Source: Antedon mediterranea (lineage: Eukaryota; Echinodermata; Crinoidea; Comatulida; Antedonidae). From it: 64,000 nucleotides of DNA. Each line of letters starts with the position of its first letter. Positions within the stretch are counted from its first letter, which is position 1. The translations under genes and the position numbers were made by a program. Shown in pieces: positions 25,590 to 35,888 of this stretch. The stretch spans positions 24,098,365-24,162,364 of the forward strand of contig NC_092678.1 in the NCBI RefSeq assembly GCF_964355755.1, written 5' to 3'. The notes under the pieces are model-generated. The model was not told where the DNA came from and did not search any database. It saw only the letters and a list, made by a program, of their open reading frames with translations.

Positions 25590-26910
25590 ACATCCACAGG
25601 TATGTGTAGCTAAGATATATTAAGTGTAGCTAAGGGTCTACAGGTTTAAGTTTCAATGCATTTTAAATTTTGGTATTTTTTTGTAAATTTATTTGATATA
25701 ATGTTTAAGGTGGCATTATTGGTATAGTACATTTTGCCTGCAGGTATGTGTGTAGCTAAGATATATTAAGTGTAGCTAAGGGTCTAGAGCTTTAAGTTTC
25801 AATGCATTTTAAATTTTGGTATTTTTTTGTAAATTTATTTGATATAATGTGTAAGGTGGCATTATTGGTATTGTAAAGTTTGCCTGCATGTGTGTGTAGC
25901 TAAGATATATTAAGTGTAGCTAAGGGTCTAGAGGTTTAAGTTTCAATGCATTTTAAATCATGGTATTTTTTGGGTAAATTTATTTGATATAAATAATGTG
26001 TAAGGTGGTATTATTGGTATTTTAAACTTTGAATGCATGTGTGTATAGCTAAGATATATTAAATGTAGCTAAGGATCTAGAGCTTTAAGTTTCAATGCAT
26101 TTTAAATTATGGTATTTTTTTGTAAATGTATTTGATATAATGTGTAAGGTGGCATTATATTTTGGTTTAGTAAATTTTGCCTGCATGTGTGTGTAGCTAA
26201 GATATATTAAATGTAGCTAAGGGTCTAGAGGTTTAAGTTTCAATGCATTTTAAATCATGATATTTTTTCGTAAACTTATTTGATATAATGTGTAAGGTGG
26301 CATTATTGGTATTTAAAACTTTGCCTGCAGGTGTGGGTAGCTAAGATATATTAATGGTAGCTAAGGGTCTAGAGGTTTAAGTTTCAATGCATTTTTAATC
26401 ATGGTATTTTTTGTATATGTAATTGATATAATGTGTAAGGTGACATTTTATTTTGGTATTGTACATTTTACCTGCAGGTATGTTTGTAGCTAAGATATAT
26501 TAAGTGTAGCTAAGGGTCTAGAAGTTTAAGTTTCAATGCATTTTTAAATCATAGTATCTTTTTTATAAATTTATTTGATATAATGTGTAAGGTGGCATTA
26601 TTGGTATTGTAAACTTTGTCTGCAAGCAGCTAAGATTTATTAAGTGTAGCTAAGGGTCTACAGGTTTAAGTTTCAATGCATTTTTAAATCATAGTATCTT
26701 TTTTGTAAATTTATTTGATATAATGTGTAAGGTGGCATTATTGGTATTGTAAACTTTGTCTGCAGGCAGCTAAGATTTATTAAGTGTAGCTAAGGGTCTA
26801 CAGGTTTAAGTTTCAATGCATTTTAAATAATGGTATTTTTTGGTAAACTTATTTGATATAATGTGTAATGTGGTAGGTAATGGTAAAATATAGTTTTTAT
26901 TTAGGTACTC
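25590..26910 (+). repeat. Spacer block 4 (one extra unit)
   Basis: As blocks 3 and 5, but with one additional unit near 26,620-26,780 that duplicates its neighbour. The unit beginning near 26,628 reads TCTGCAAGCAGC where its neighbours read TCTGCAGGCAGC. Confidence 0.85.
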
Positions 26911-26918
26911 CTTTCAGG

Positions 26919-29541
26919 TCATACTATATGGATGGATAGATGCAAGGCTGTTTTTGGAACCAATTACAGGTAAGAAACATCATATTCTATGTAATGGTAT
27001 AATTAGTTGTCTATTTAGTTACTCTTTTCAGATCACACTATGTATGTACAGGTTCAAGGCATTTGGAACAAATAACAGGTAAGAAACATCATATCCTATG
27101 TTATATTATTAAGAGTATAATTCATTTTCTTTATATTTTTTCTTTTCAGATGGCATCTATGGACATACCAATGCAAGGCTGTTGGACAAAATCAAAGGTA
27201 AGAAACATCTTAGTCTATCTATAGTATAATTCATTTTCTTTTTTACCTTAAATTTCAGGTAGGACCATGGGGAGACCGATGCAAGGATGTTGGAACTAAT
27301 CACATATAGGGAACATCAGTTGTACTCAGATGCAAGACTGTTGGAATCATTCAGGTAAATAAAAAAATAAACATCTTAGCCTATCTAATGGTATAGTTAG
27401 TTTATTTAAACATTCTCTTTTCATTCATTCTTTTTTATTATTTTCAGGTCTTTCCGATGTAAGTACATTTTTTTTTTATTTCAACCAGTCACAGGTATGC
27501 AAATGTACATAGTAAGTTTTCCTTACTAATTAATTTTTCAGATTGCACCTATGGATATACCGATGCAAGGTTGTTTCAACCAATCACAGGTAAGAAACAT
27601 CATTTTCTACGTAATGGTATAATTAATTGTCTATTTAGCTACTATTTTCAGATCGCACTATGTATGTACAGGTTCAAGGCATTTGGAACCAATCAAAGGT
27701 AAGAGACATCATATCCTATGTTATATTATTAATAGTATAATTCATTTTCTTGATACTTTTTCTTTTCAGATGGCACCTATGGACATACCAATGCAAGGCT
27801 GTTGAAGAAAATGAAAGGTAAGAAACATCTTAGTCTATCTAATAGTATAATTCATTTTCTTTTTAACTTCTCTTTTCAGGTAGGACCATGGGGAGACCGA
27901 TGCAAGGATGTTGGAACTAATCACAAATAGGGAACATCAGATGTACTCAGATGCAAGACTGTTGGAATCATTCAGGTAAATAAAAGAAATAAACATCTTA
28001 GCCTATCTAATGGTATAATTAGTTTATTTAACATTCTCCTTTCATTCAGTCTTTTTTATTACATTTCAGGTCTTTCTGATAAAAGTGCATTTGTTATTTT
28101 TAATTTCAACCCGTCACCGGTATGCAAATGAACAAAGTAAGTTTTCCTTACTATTTAATTTTTCAGATTGCACCTATGGATATACCGATGCAAGGTTGCT
28201 GCAACCAATCACAGGTAAGAAACATCATATTCTATGTAATGGTATAATTACTTGTCTATTTAGTTACTCTTTTCAGATCACACTATATATGTACATGTTC
28301 AAGGCATTTGGAACCAATCACAGGTAAGAAACATTACATCAAACATTGTATAAAATAATTTTCCTTTTAATTTCAACTTTCTCCTTTCAGAGCATTGGAG
28401 GTACAGATGCAATAAACTTGGTATTATTATACCAGATCTCACCTATAGACATGTCAATTGAGGGCTGTTGGAAACAAGTGAATCACAGGTAAGAATACAA
28501 AATATCACATGCACATAACCATTTTCTTTTTTATTAATAATAGTATAATTCATTTTCTTTATACTTTATCTTTTCAGATGGCACCTATGGACATATCAAT
28601 GCAAGGCTGTTGAAGAAAATGAAAGGTAAGAATTATCTCAGTCTATCTAATAGTATAATTCATTTTCTTTTTTACCTTCATTTTCAGGTAGGACCATGGG
28701 GAGATTGATGCAAGGATGTTGGAACTAATCACATATAGGGAACATCAGATGTACTCAGATGCAAGACTGTTGGAATCATTCAGGTAAATAAAAAAATAAA
28801 CATCTTAGCCTATCTAATTGTATAGTTAGTTTTTTTAACATTCTCTTTTCATTCATTCTTTTTTTTCACTTTTCAGGTCTTTCCGATAAAAGTACATTTT
28901 TTATTTTTTATTTCAACCAGTCACAGGTATGCAAATGTGGATAGTAAGTTTTGCTTACTATTTAATTTTTCAGATTGCACCTATGGATATACCGATGCAA
29001 GGTTACTGCAACCAATCACAGGTAAGAAACATCATATGCTATGTAATGGTATAATTAATTGTCTACTTAGTTACTCTTTTCAGATCGCACTATGGGTGTA
29101 CAGGTTCAAGGCATTTGGAACCAATCACAGGTAAGAAACATTACATCAAACATTGTATAAAATAATTTTCCTTTTGATTTCAACTTTATCCTTTCAGATA
29201 GCATTGGAGGTACAGATGCAAGAAACTTGGTATTATTATACCAGATCTCACCTATAGACATGTCAATTGAGGGCTGTTGGAAACAAGTGAATCACAGGTA
29301 AGAATACAACATATCACATGCACATAACCATTTTCTTTTTTATTAATAATAGTATAATACATTTTCTTTATACGTTCTCTTTTCAGATAGCAAATGTACA
29401 TACCAATGCAAGCCATTTGGAACCAATCACAGGTAAGAAATATCTTAGTCTATCTAATGGAATAATTCATTTTGTTTTCACTTTCTATTTGCAGATATCA
29501 GCTATAGACATACCATTGCAAGGCTGTTGAAACCAGTCACA
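26919..29541 (+). other. Mini-exon block 4 (21 cassettes)
   Basis: Almost the same cassette order as block 5. Its right half (about 27,990-29,541) is nearly identical to 24,030-25,579 in block 3, so block boundaries are being homogenised by unequal exchange. Confidence 0.75.
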
Positions 29542-29549
29542 GGTAAGGA

Positions 29550-30735
29550 TGCCACATCCACAGGTATGTGTAGCTAAGATATATTAAGTGTAGCTAAGGG
29601 TCTACAGGTTTAAGTTTCAATGCATTTTAAATTTTGGTATTTTTTTGTAAATTTATTTGATATAATGTTTAAGGTGGCATTATTGGTATAGTACATTTTG
29701 CCTGCAGGTATGTGTGTAGCTAAGATATATTAAGTGTAGCTAAGGGTCTAGAGCTTTAAGTTTCAATGCATTTTAAATTTTGGTATTTTTTTGTAAATTT
29801 ATTTGATATAATGTGTAAGGTGGCATTATTGGTATTGTAAAGTTTGCCTGCATGTGTGTGTAGCTAAGATATATTAAGTGTAGCTAAGGGTCTAGAGGTT
29901 TAAGTTTCAATGCATTTTAAATCATGGTATTTTTTGGGTAAATTTATTTGATATAAATAATGTGTAAGGTGGTATTATTGGTATTAGTACATTTTGCCTG
30001 CAGGTATGTGTGTAGCTAAGATATATTAAATGTAGCTAAGGATCTAGAGCTTTAAGTTTCAATGCATTTTAAATTATGGTATTTTTTGTAAATGTATTTG
30101 ATATAATGTGTAAGGTGGCATTATATTTTGGTTTAGTAAATTTTGCCTGCATGTGTGTGTAGCTAAGATATATTAAATGTAGCTAAGGGTCTAGAGGTTT
30201 AAGTTTCAATGCATTTTAAATCATGATATTTTTTCGTAAACTTATTTGATATAATGTGTAAGGTGGCATTATTGGTATTTAAAACTTTGCCTGCAGGTGT
30301 GGGTAGCTAAGATATATTAATGGTAGCTAAGGGTCTAGAGGTTTAAGTTTCAATGCATTTTTAATCATGGTATTTTTTGTATATGTAATTGATATAATGT
30401 GTAAGGTGACATTTTATTTTGGTATTGTACATTTTACCTGCAGGTATGTTTGTAGCTAAGATATATTAAGTGTAGCTAAGGGTCTAGAAGTTTAAGTTTC
30501 AATGCATTTTTAAATCATAGTATCTTTTTTATAAATTTATTTGATATAATGTGTAAGGTGGCATTATTGGTATTGTAAACTTTGTCTGCAGGCAGCTAAG
30601 ATTTATTAAATGTAGCTAAGGGTCTACAGGTTTAAGTTTCAATGCATTTTAAATAATGGTATTTTTTGGTAAACTTATTTGATATAATGTGTAATGTGGT
30701 AGGTAATGGTAAAATATAGTTTTTATTTAGGTACT
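29550..30735 (+). repeat. Spacer block 5
   Basis: Same unit order as spacer blocks 2 and 3. One junction near 29,985-30,010 (ATTAGTACATTTTGCCTGC) has switched to the sequence of another unit, which is a sign of conversion within the block. Confidence 0.9.
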
Positions 30736-30743
30736 CCTTTCAG

Positions 30744-33376
30744 GTCATACTATATGGATGGATAGATGCAAGGCTGTTTTTGGAACCAATTACAGGTAAG
30801 AAACATCATATTCTATGTAATGGTATAATTAGTTGTCTATTTAGTTACTCTTTTCAGATCACACTATGTATGTACAGGTTCAAGGCATTTGGAACAAATA
30901 ACAGGTAAGAAACATCATATCCTATGTTATATTATTAAGAGTATAATTCATTTTCTTTATATTTTTTCTTTTCAGATGGCACCTATGGACATACCAATGC
31001 AAGGCTGTTGGACAAAATGAAAGGTAAGAAACATCTTAGTCTATCTAATAGTATAATTCATTTTCTTTTTAACTTCTCTTTTCATGTATTACCATGGGAG
31101 ACCGATGCAAGGATGTTGGAACTAATCACATATAGAGAACATCAGATGTACTCAGATGCAAGACTGTTGGAATCATTCAGGTAAATAAAAAAAATAAACA
31201 TCTTAGCCTATCTAATGGTATAGTTAGTTTATTTAAACCTTCTCCTTTCATTCATTAATTTTTATTACTTTTCAGGTATTTCTAATAAAAGTACATTTGT
31301 TATTTTTAATTTCAACCCGTCACCGGTATGCAAATGTACATAGTAAGTTTTCCTTACTATTTAATTTTTCAGATTGCACCTATGGATATACCGATGCAAG
31401 GTTGTTTCAACCAATCACAGGTAAGAAACATCATTTTCTACGTAATGGTATAATTAATTGTCTATTTAGCTACTATTTTCAGATCGCACTATGTATGTAC
31501 AGGTTCAGGGCATTTGGAACCAATCAAAGGTAAGAGACATCATATCCTATGTTATATTATTAATAGTATAATTCATTTTCTTGATACTTTTTCTTTTCAG
31601 ATGGCACCTATGGACATACCAATGCAAGGCTGTTGAAGAAAATGAAAGGTAAGAAACATCTTAGTCTATCTAATAGTATAATTCATTTTCTTTTTAACTT
31701 CTCTTTTCAGGTAGGACCATGGGGAGACCGATGCAAGGATGTTGGAACTAATCACATATAGGGAACATCAGATGTAGTCAGATGCAAGACTGTTGGAATC
31801 ATTCAGGTAAATAAAAGAAATAAACATCTTAGCCTATCTAATGGTATGATTAGTTTATTTAACATTCTCCTTTCATTCATTCTTTTTTATTACATTTCAG
31901 GTCTTTCTGATAAAAGTGCATTTGTTATTTTTAATTTCAACCCGTCACCGGTATGCAAATGAACAAAGTAAGTTTTCCTTACTATTTAATTTTTCAGATT
32001 GCACCTATGGATATACCGATGCAAGGTTGCTGCAACCAATCACAGGTAAGAAACATCCTATTCTATGTAATGGTATAATTACTTGTCCATTTAGTTACTC
32101 TTTTCAGATCACACTATATATGTACATGTTCAAGGCATTTGGAACCAATCACAGGTAAGAAACATTACATCAAACATTGTATAAAATAATTTTCCTTTTA
32201 ATTTCAACTTTCTCCTTTCAGAGCATTGGAGGTACAGATGCAACAAACTTGGTATTATTATACCAGATCTCACCTATAGACATGTCAATTGAGGGCTGTT
32301 GGAAACAAGTGAATCACAGGTAAGAATACAACATATCACATGCAAATAACCATTTTCTTTTTTTATTAATAATAGTATAATTCATTTTCTTTATACTTTA
32401 TCTTTTCAGATGGCACCTATGGACATACCAATGCAAGGCTGTTGAAGAAAATGAAAGGTAAGAATTATCTTAGTCTATCTTATAGTATAATTCATTTTCT
32501 TTTTTACCTTCATTTTCAGGTAGGACCATGGGGAGATTGATGCAAGGATGTTGGAACTAATCACATATAGGGAACATCAGATGTACTCAGATGCAAGACT
32601 GTTGGAATCATTCAGGTAAATAAAAAAATAAACATCTTAGCCTATCTAATTGTATAGTTAGTTTTTTTAACATTCTCTTTTCATTCATTCTTTTTTTTTA
32701 CTTTTCAGGTCTTTCCGATAAAAGTACATTTTTTATTTTTTATTTCAACCAGTCACAGGTATGCAAATGTGGATAGTAAGTTTTGCTTACTATTTAATTT
32801 TTCAGATTGCACCTATGGATATACCGATGCAAGGTTACTGCAACCAATCACAGGTAAGAAACATCATATGCTATGTAATGGTATAATTAATTGTCTACTT
32901 AGTTACTCTTTTCAGATCGCACTATGGGTGTACAGGTTCAAGGCATTTGGAACCAATCACAGGTAAGAAACATTACATCAAACATTGTATAAAATAATTT
33001 TCCTTTTGATTTCAACTTTATCCTTTCAGATAGCATTGGAGGTACAGATGCAAGAAACTTGGTATTATTATACCAGATCTCACCTATAGACATGTCAATT
33101 GAGGGCTGTTGGAAACAAGTGAATCACAGGTAAGAATACAAAATATCACATGCACATAACCATTTTCTTTTTTATTAATAATAGTATAATACATTTTCTT
33201 TATACGTTCTCTTTTCAGATAGCAAATGTACATACCAATGCAAGGCATTTGGAACCAATCACAGGTAAGAAATATTTTAGTCTATCTAATAGTATAATTC
33301 ATTTTCTTTTTACTTTCTATTTGCAGATATCAGCTATGGACATACCATTGCAAGGCTGTTGAAACCAGTCACAGGT
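30744..33376 (+). other. Mini-exon block 5 (21 cassettes)
   Basis: The last full block. Cassettes run from about 30,744 to about 33,326, with the same types and order as block 4. Single-base differences (for example CAGGGCATTTGG near 31,506) are few. Confidence 0.75.
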
Positions 33377-33384
33377 AAGGATGC

Positions 33385-34290
33385 CACATCCACAGGTATG
33401 TGTAGCTAAGATATATTAAGTGTAGCTAAGGGTCTAGAGCTTTAAGTTTCAATGCATTTTAAATTTTGGTATTTTTTTGTAAATTTATTTGATATAATGT
33501 GTAAGGTGGCATTATTGGTATAGTACATTTTGCCTGCAGGTATGTGTGTAGCTAAGATATATTAAGTGTAGCTAAGGGTCTAGAGCTTTAAGTTTCAATG
33601 CATTTTAAATTTTGGTATTTTTTTGTAAATTTATTTGATATAATGTGTAAGGTGGCATTATTGGTATTGTAAACTTTGCCTGCATGTGTGTGTAGCTAAG
33701 ATATATTAAGTGTAGCTAAGGGTCTAGAGGTTTAAGTTTCAGTGCATTTTAAATTATGGTATTTTTTTTAATGTATTTTATATAATGTGTAAGGTGGCAT
33801 TATATCTTGGTATTGTACATTTTTCTTAAGGGTATGTGTGTAGCTAAGATATATTAAGTGTAGCTAAGGGTCTAGATGTTTAAGTTTCAATGCATTATTT
33901 CAAAACAGGTTTTTTGTAAATGTATTTGATATAATGTGTAAAGTGGCATTATATCTGGTTTAGTACATTTTGCCTGCAGGTGTGCGTAGCTAAGATATAT
34001 TAAGTGTAGCTAAGGGTCTAGAGGTTTAAGTTTCAATGCATTTATATTTATGGTATTTTTTTGTAAATTTTTTTGATATAAATAATGTGTAAGGTGGCAT
34101 TATTGGTATTGTAAACTTTGCCTGCAGGTGTGTGTAGCTAAGATATATTAAGTGTAGCTAAGGGTCTAGAGGTTTAAGTTTCAGTGCATTTTAAATCATG
34201 GTAGTTTTTGTAAATGTATTTGATATAATGTGTAAGGTGGCATTATATCTTGGTATTGTACATTTATGGTATGTGTGTAGTTAAGTATTG
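33385..34290 (+). repeat. Spacer block 6 (terminal, more diverged)
   Basis: Six to seven units of the spacer family, more diverged than in the internal blocks. This is typical of array edges, which escape homogenisation. It leads into the 36-nt-intron array. Confidence 0.85.
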
Positions 34291-34327
34291 TTTCTCTTAA
34301 GCACTATTTTTTTAGTTTGTGCGTGTA

Positions 34328-35142
34328 CAGGTTTTGTCACTCAAGGTACTTGTAGGGTGAAATATCCAGACCAGATACATGTGCGGTACTTTGATGCTAT
34401 GGTGGAATAGCAAGGAAAACAGAACCAACACATTAGAAGATAGAGGACAATCAAAAGTAAGTTTACTACTAACCTCAATTACACAATTTCAGAGTTGATA
34501 AATTATATTCGGAGCAGCTCGTCTATCAGAGATACATGTGCGGCACTTGGATACTATGGACATACAGGATGGAATAGCAAGAAAAACCGGACCAACACAC
34601 TGGAAGATGGAAAGACAATCAAAAGTAAGTTTACTACTAACCTCAATTCCACAATTTCAGAGTTGATAGGTTATATCCGGAGCAGCTTGTCTATCAGAGA
34701 TAAATGTGCGGATACTATGGACATACAGGATGGAATAGCAAGAAAAACCGGACCAACACACTGGAAGATGGAAAGACAATCAAAAGTAAGTTTACTACTA
34801 ACCTCAATTCCACAATTTCAGAGTTGATAGGTTATATCCGGAGCAGCTTGTCTATCAGAGATAAATGTGCGGATACTATGGACATACAGGATGGAATAGC
34901 TAGAAAAACCGGACCAACACATTGGAAGATGGAAAGACAATCAAAAGTAAGTTTACTACTAACCTCAATTCCACAATTTCAAAGTTGATAGGTTATATCC
35001 GGAGCAGCTTGTCTATCAGAGATACATGTGCGGATACTATGGACATTCAGGATGGAATAGCAAGAAAAACAGGACCAACACATTGGTAGATGGAGGACAA
35101 TCAAAAGTAAGTTTACTACTAACCTCAATTGCACAATTTCAG
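34328..35142 (+). repeat. Terminal tandem array: 124-132 nt exons with 36-nt introns
   Basis: Five near-identical 36-nt stretches occur at 34457-34492, 34625-34660, 34786-34821, 34947-34982 and 35107-35142. Each begins GTAAGTTTACTACTAACC and ends CACAATTTCAG (fourth copy: CAA, acceptor damaged). Each holds a perfect TACTAAC branch-site consensus. The stretches between them are 132, 125, 125 and 124 nt. The 132-nt form reads ELINYIRSSSSIRDTCAALG and then YYGHTGWNSKKNRTNTLEDG. The shorter forms lack 7 nt after GTGCGG. The 36-nt stretch is itself stop-free and a multiple of three in this frame, so the array could equally be a retained 56-codon coding repeat. Being on the same strand and directly downstream, it may be the 3' end of the mini-exon transcript. 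Confidence 0.65.
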
Positions 35143-35888
35143 AATTGACTGCACGAGTTGGTGATTACAAAACTTATTACACAAAGGAATATGACAGCTA
35201 AACTGTAAGTATATCTGTAAGGTAAGTAAGATAAGTATAATATTTAGATTAGTGGATATATTCTCTTCAGGCCCTGTGACACATAATGTTGCAGTGTACT
35301 CCAGATGCCTAGCTGTTTATGGCATGTTTTAGATTTATTCCTATAGTCCCAATTCCATTCTCCATGTAGGCCTACTCCAATTAGAATAGGATATATTATT
35401 GTTTTTCATATGTATATTTCTTGATAAAATGTATTGTATATTTTGCTATGTTTTTTGCACCGTTGAGGAGCATCATTACACGTGCTACCTGCCCTAGGTG
35501 TCCTCGCTGTGATCATCAACCTTGACGTGGTAGCGAGGCTTGTGTGTTTCCAACTTGGAAGCCGGACTAATGATGATCTTAACAAATGTTTAATGTAATA
35601 CATTTATGTGATAAAAAATAATATTATTAATTTTGTTTTATGAACATTCAAACTAAAATGTTGTGTTCAATTGATGCCAATTTGCAATCAGAGAACACAA
35701 AGTTATAAAAATAATAAACTTTCTTCATGCACACTCACACCTATAAATGATATGTGCAAATTATTATAAACATTTAACCAATCACAAACCAGAACTTTAA
35801 AACGCTAGTCTGATTGGTCATAATATTTGACTCCCTAGATTGATAAAAATTTCCAGATTCTTTTTTGGCCCCGAGACGTAGCTGAAAC
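35143..35888. other. Intergenic, array to TOMM6, with CCAAT boxes
   Basis: AT-rich, without a convincing exon. A CCAAT box at about 35,778-35,782 and an inverted one (ATTGG) near 35,813-35,817 lie about 75-110 bp before the TOMM6 ATG and are likely promoter elements. Confidence 0.5.

Larger units (their letters stand above)
15267..34290 (+). repeat. Higher-order array of about 100 splice-competent mini-exons and spacers
   Basis: Five mini-exon blocks alternate with six blocks of a 141-150 bp spacer repeat. Within a block, each cassette is pyrimidine tract, cag, a short exon, gtaag, and an intron mostly about 60-90 nt long. By eye I count about 99 cassettes: 16, 25, 16, 21 and 21. Typical exon lengths are 46, 47, 48, 52 and 96 nt. 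The 48-nt type carries a 16-residue unit close to DGTYGHTDARLLEPIT in a symmetric phase 1 frame. Many cassettes have 1-4 nt indels or stops, so no long spliced frame is obvious. Higher-order spacing between block starts is about 3.2, 4.3, 3.3 and 3.8 kb. Blocks are far more alike between periods than cassettes are within a block, which implies recent whole-unit duplication or conversion. It could be a decayed repeat-protein gene, a spliced non-coding RNA, or a satellite that captured an exon. Confidence 0.85.

Noticed and set aside
17474-33362. Many 60-80 residue frames such as those with DCTYGYTDARLLQPITGKKHH
   Set aside because: They run through exon, donor and intron of the mini-exon cassettes. 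The residues after PIT are intron sequence, so these are not proteins as they stand.
16138-33376. snoRNA host gene (introns carrying snoRNAs)
   Set aside because: The introns of about 60-90 nt show no C/D or H/ACA boxes and are too short to hold a snoRNA plus splice signals.
15460-34290. CRISPR-like or bacterial repeat array
   Set aside because: Flanking genes are intron-split animal genes, the repeats have splice sites and no unique equal-length spacers.
15460-34290. Centromeric satellite
   Set aside because: Higher-order structure is similar, but total size is small and unique housekeeping genes flank it on both sides.
35406-35603. 65-residue minus-strand frame
   Set aside because: No family match, no splice or promoter context, ordinary intergenic sequence.
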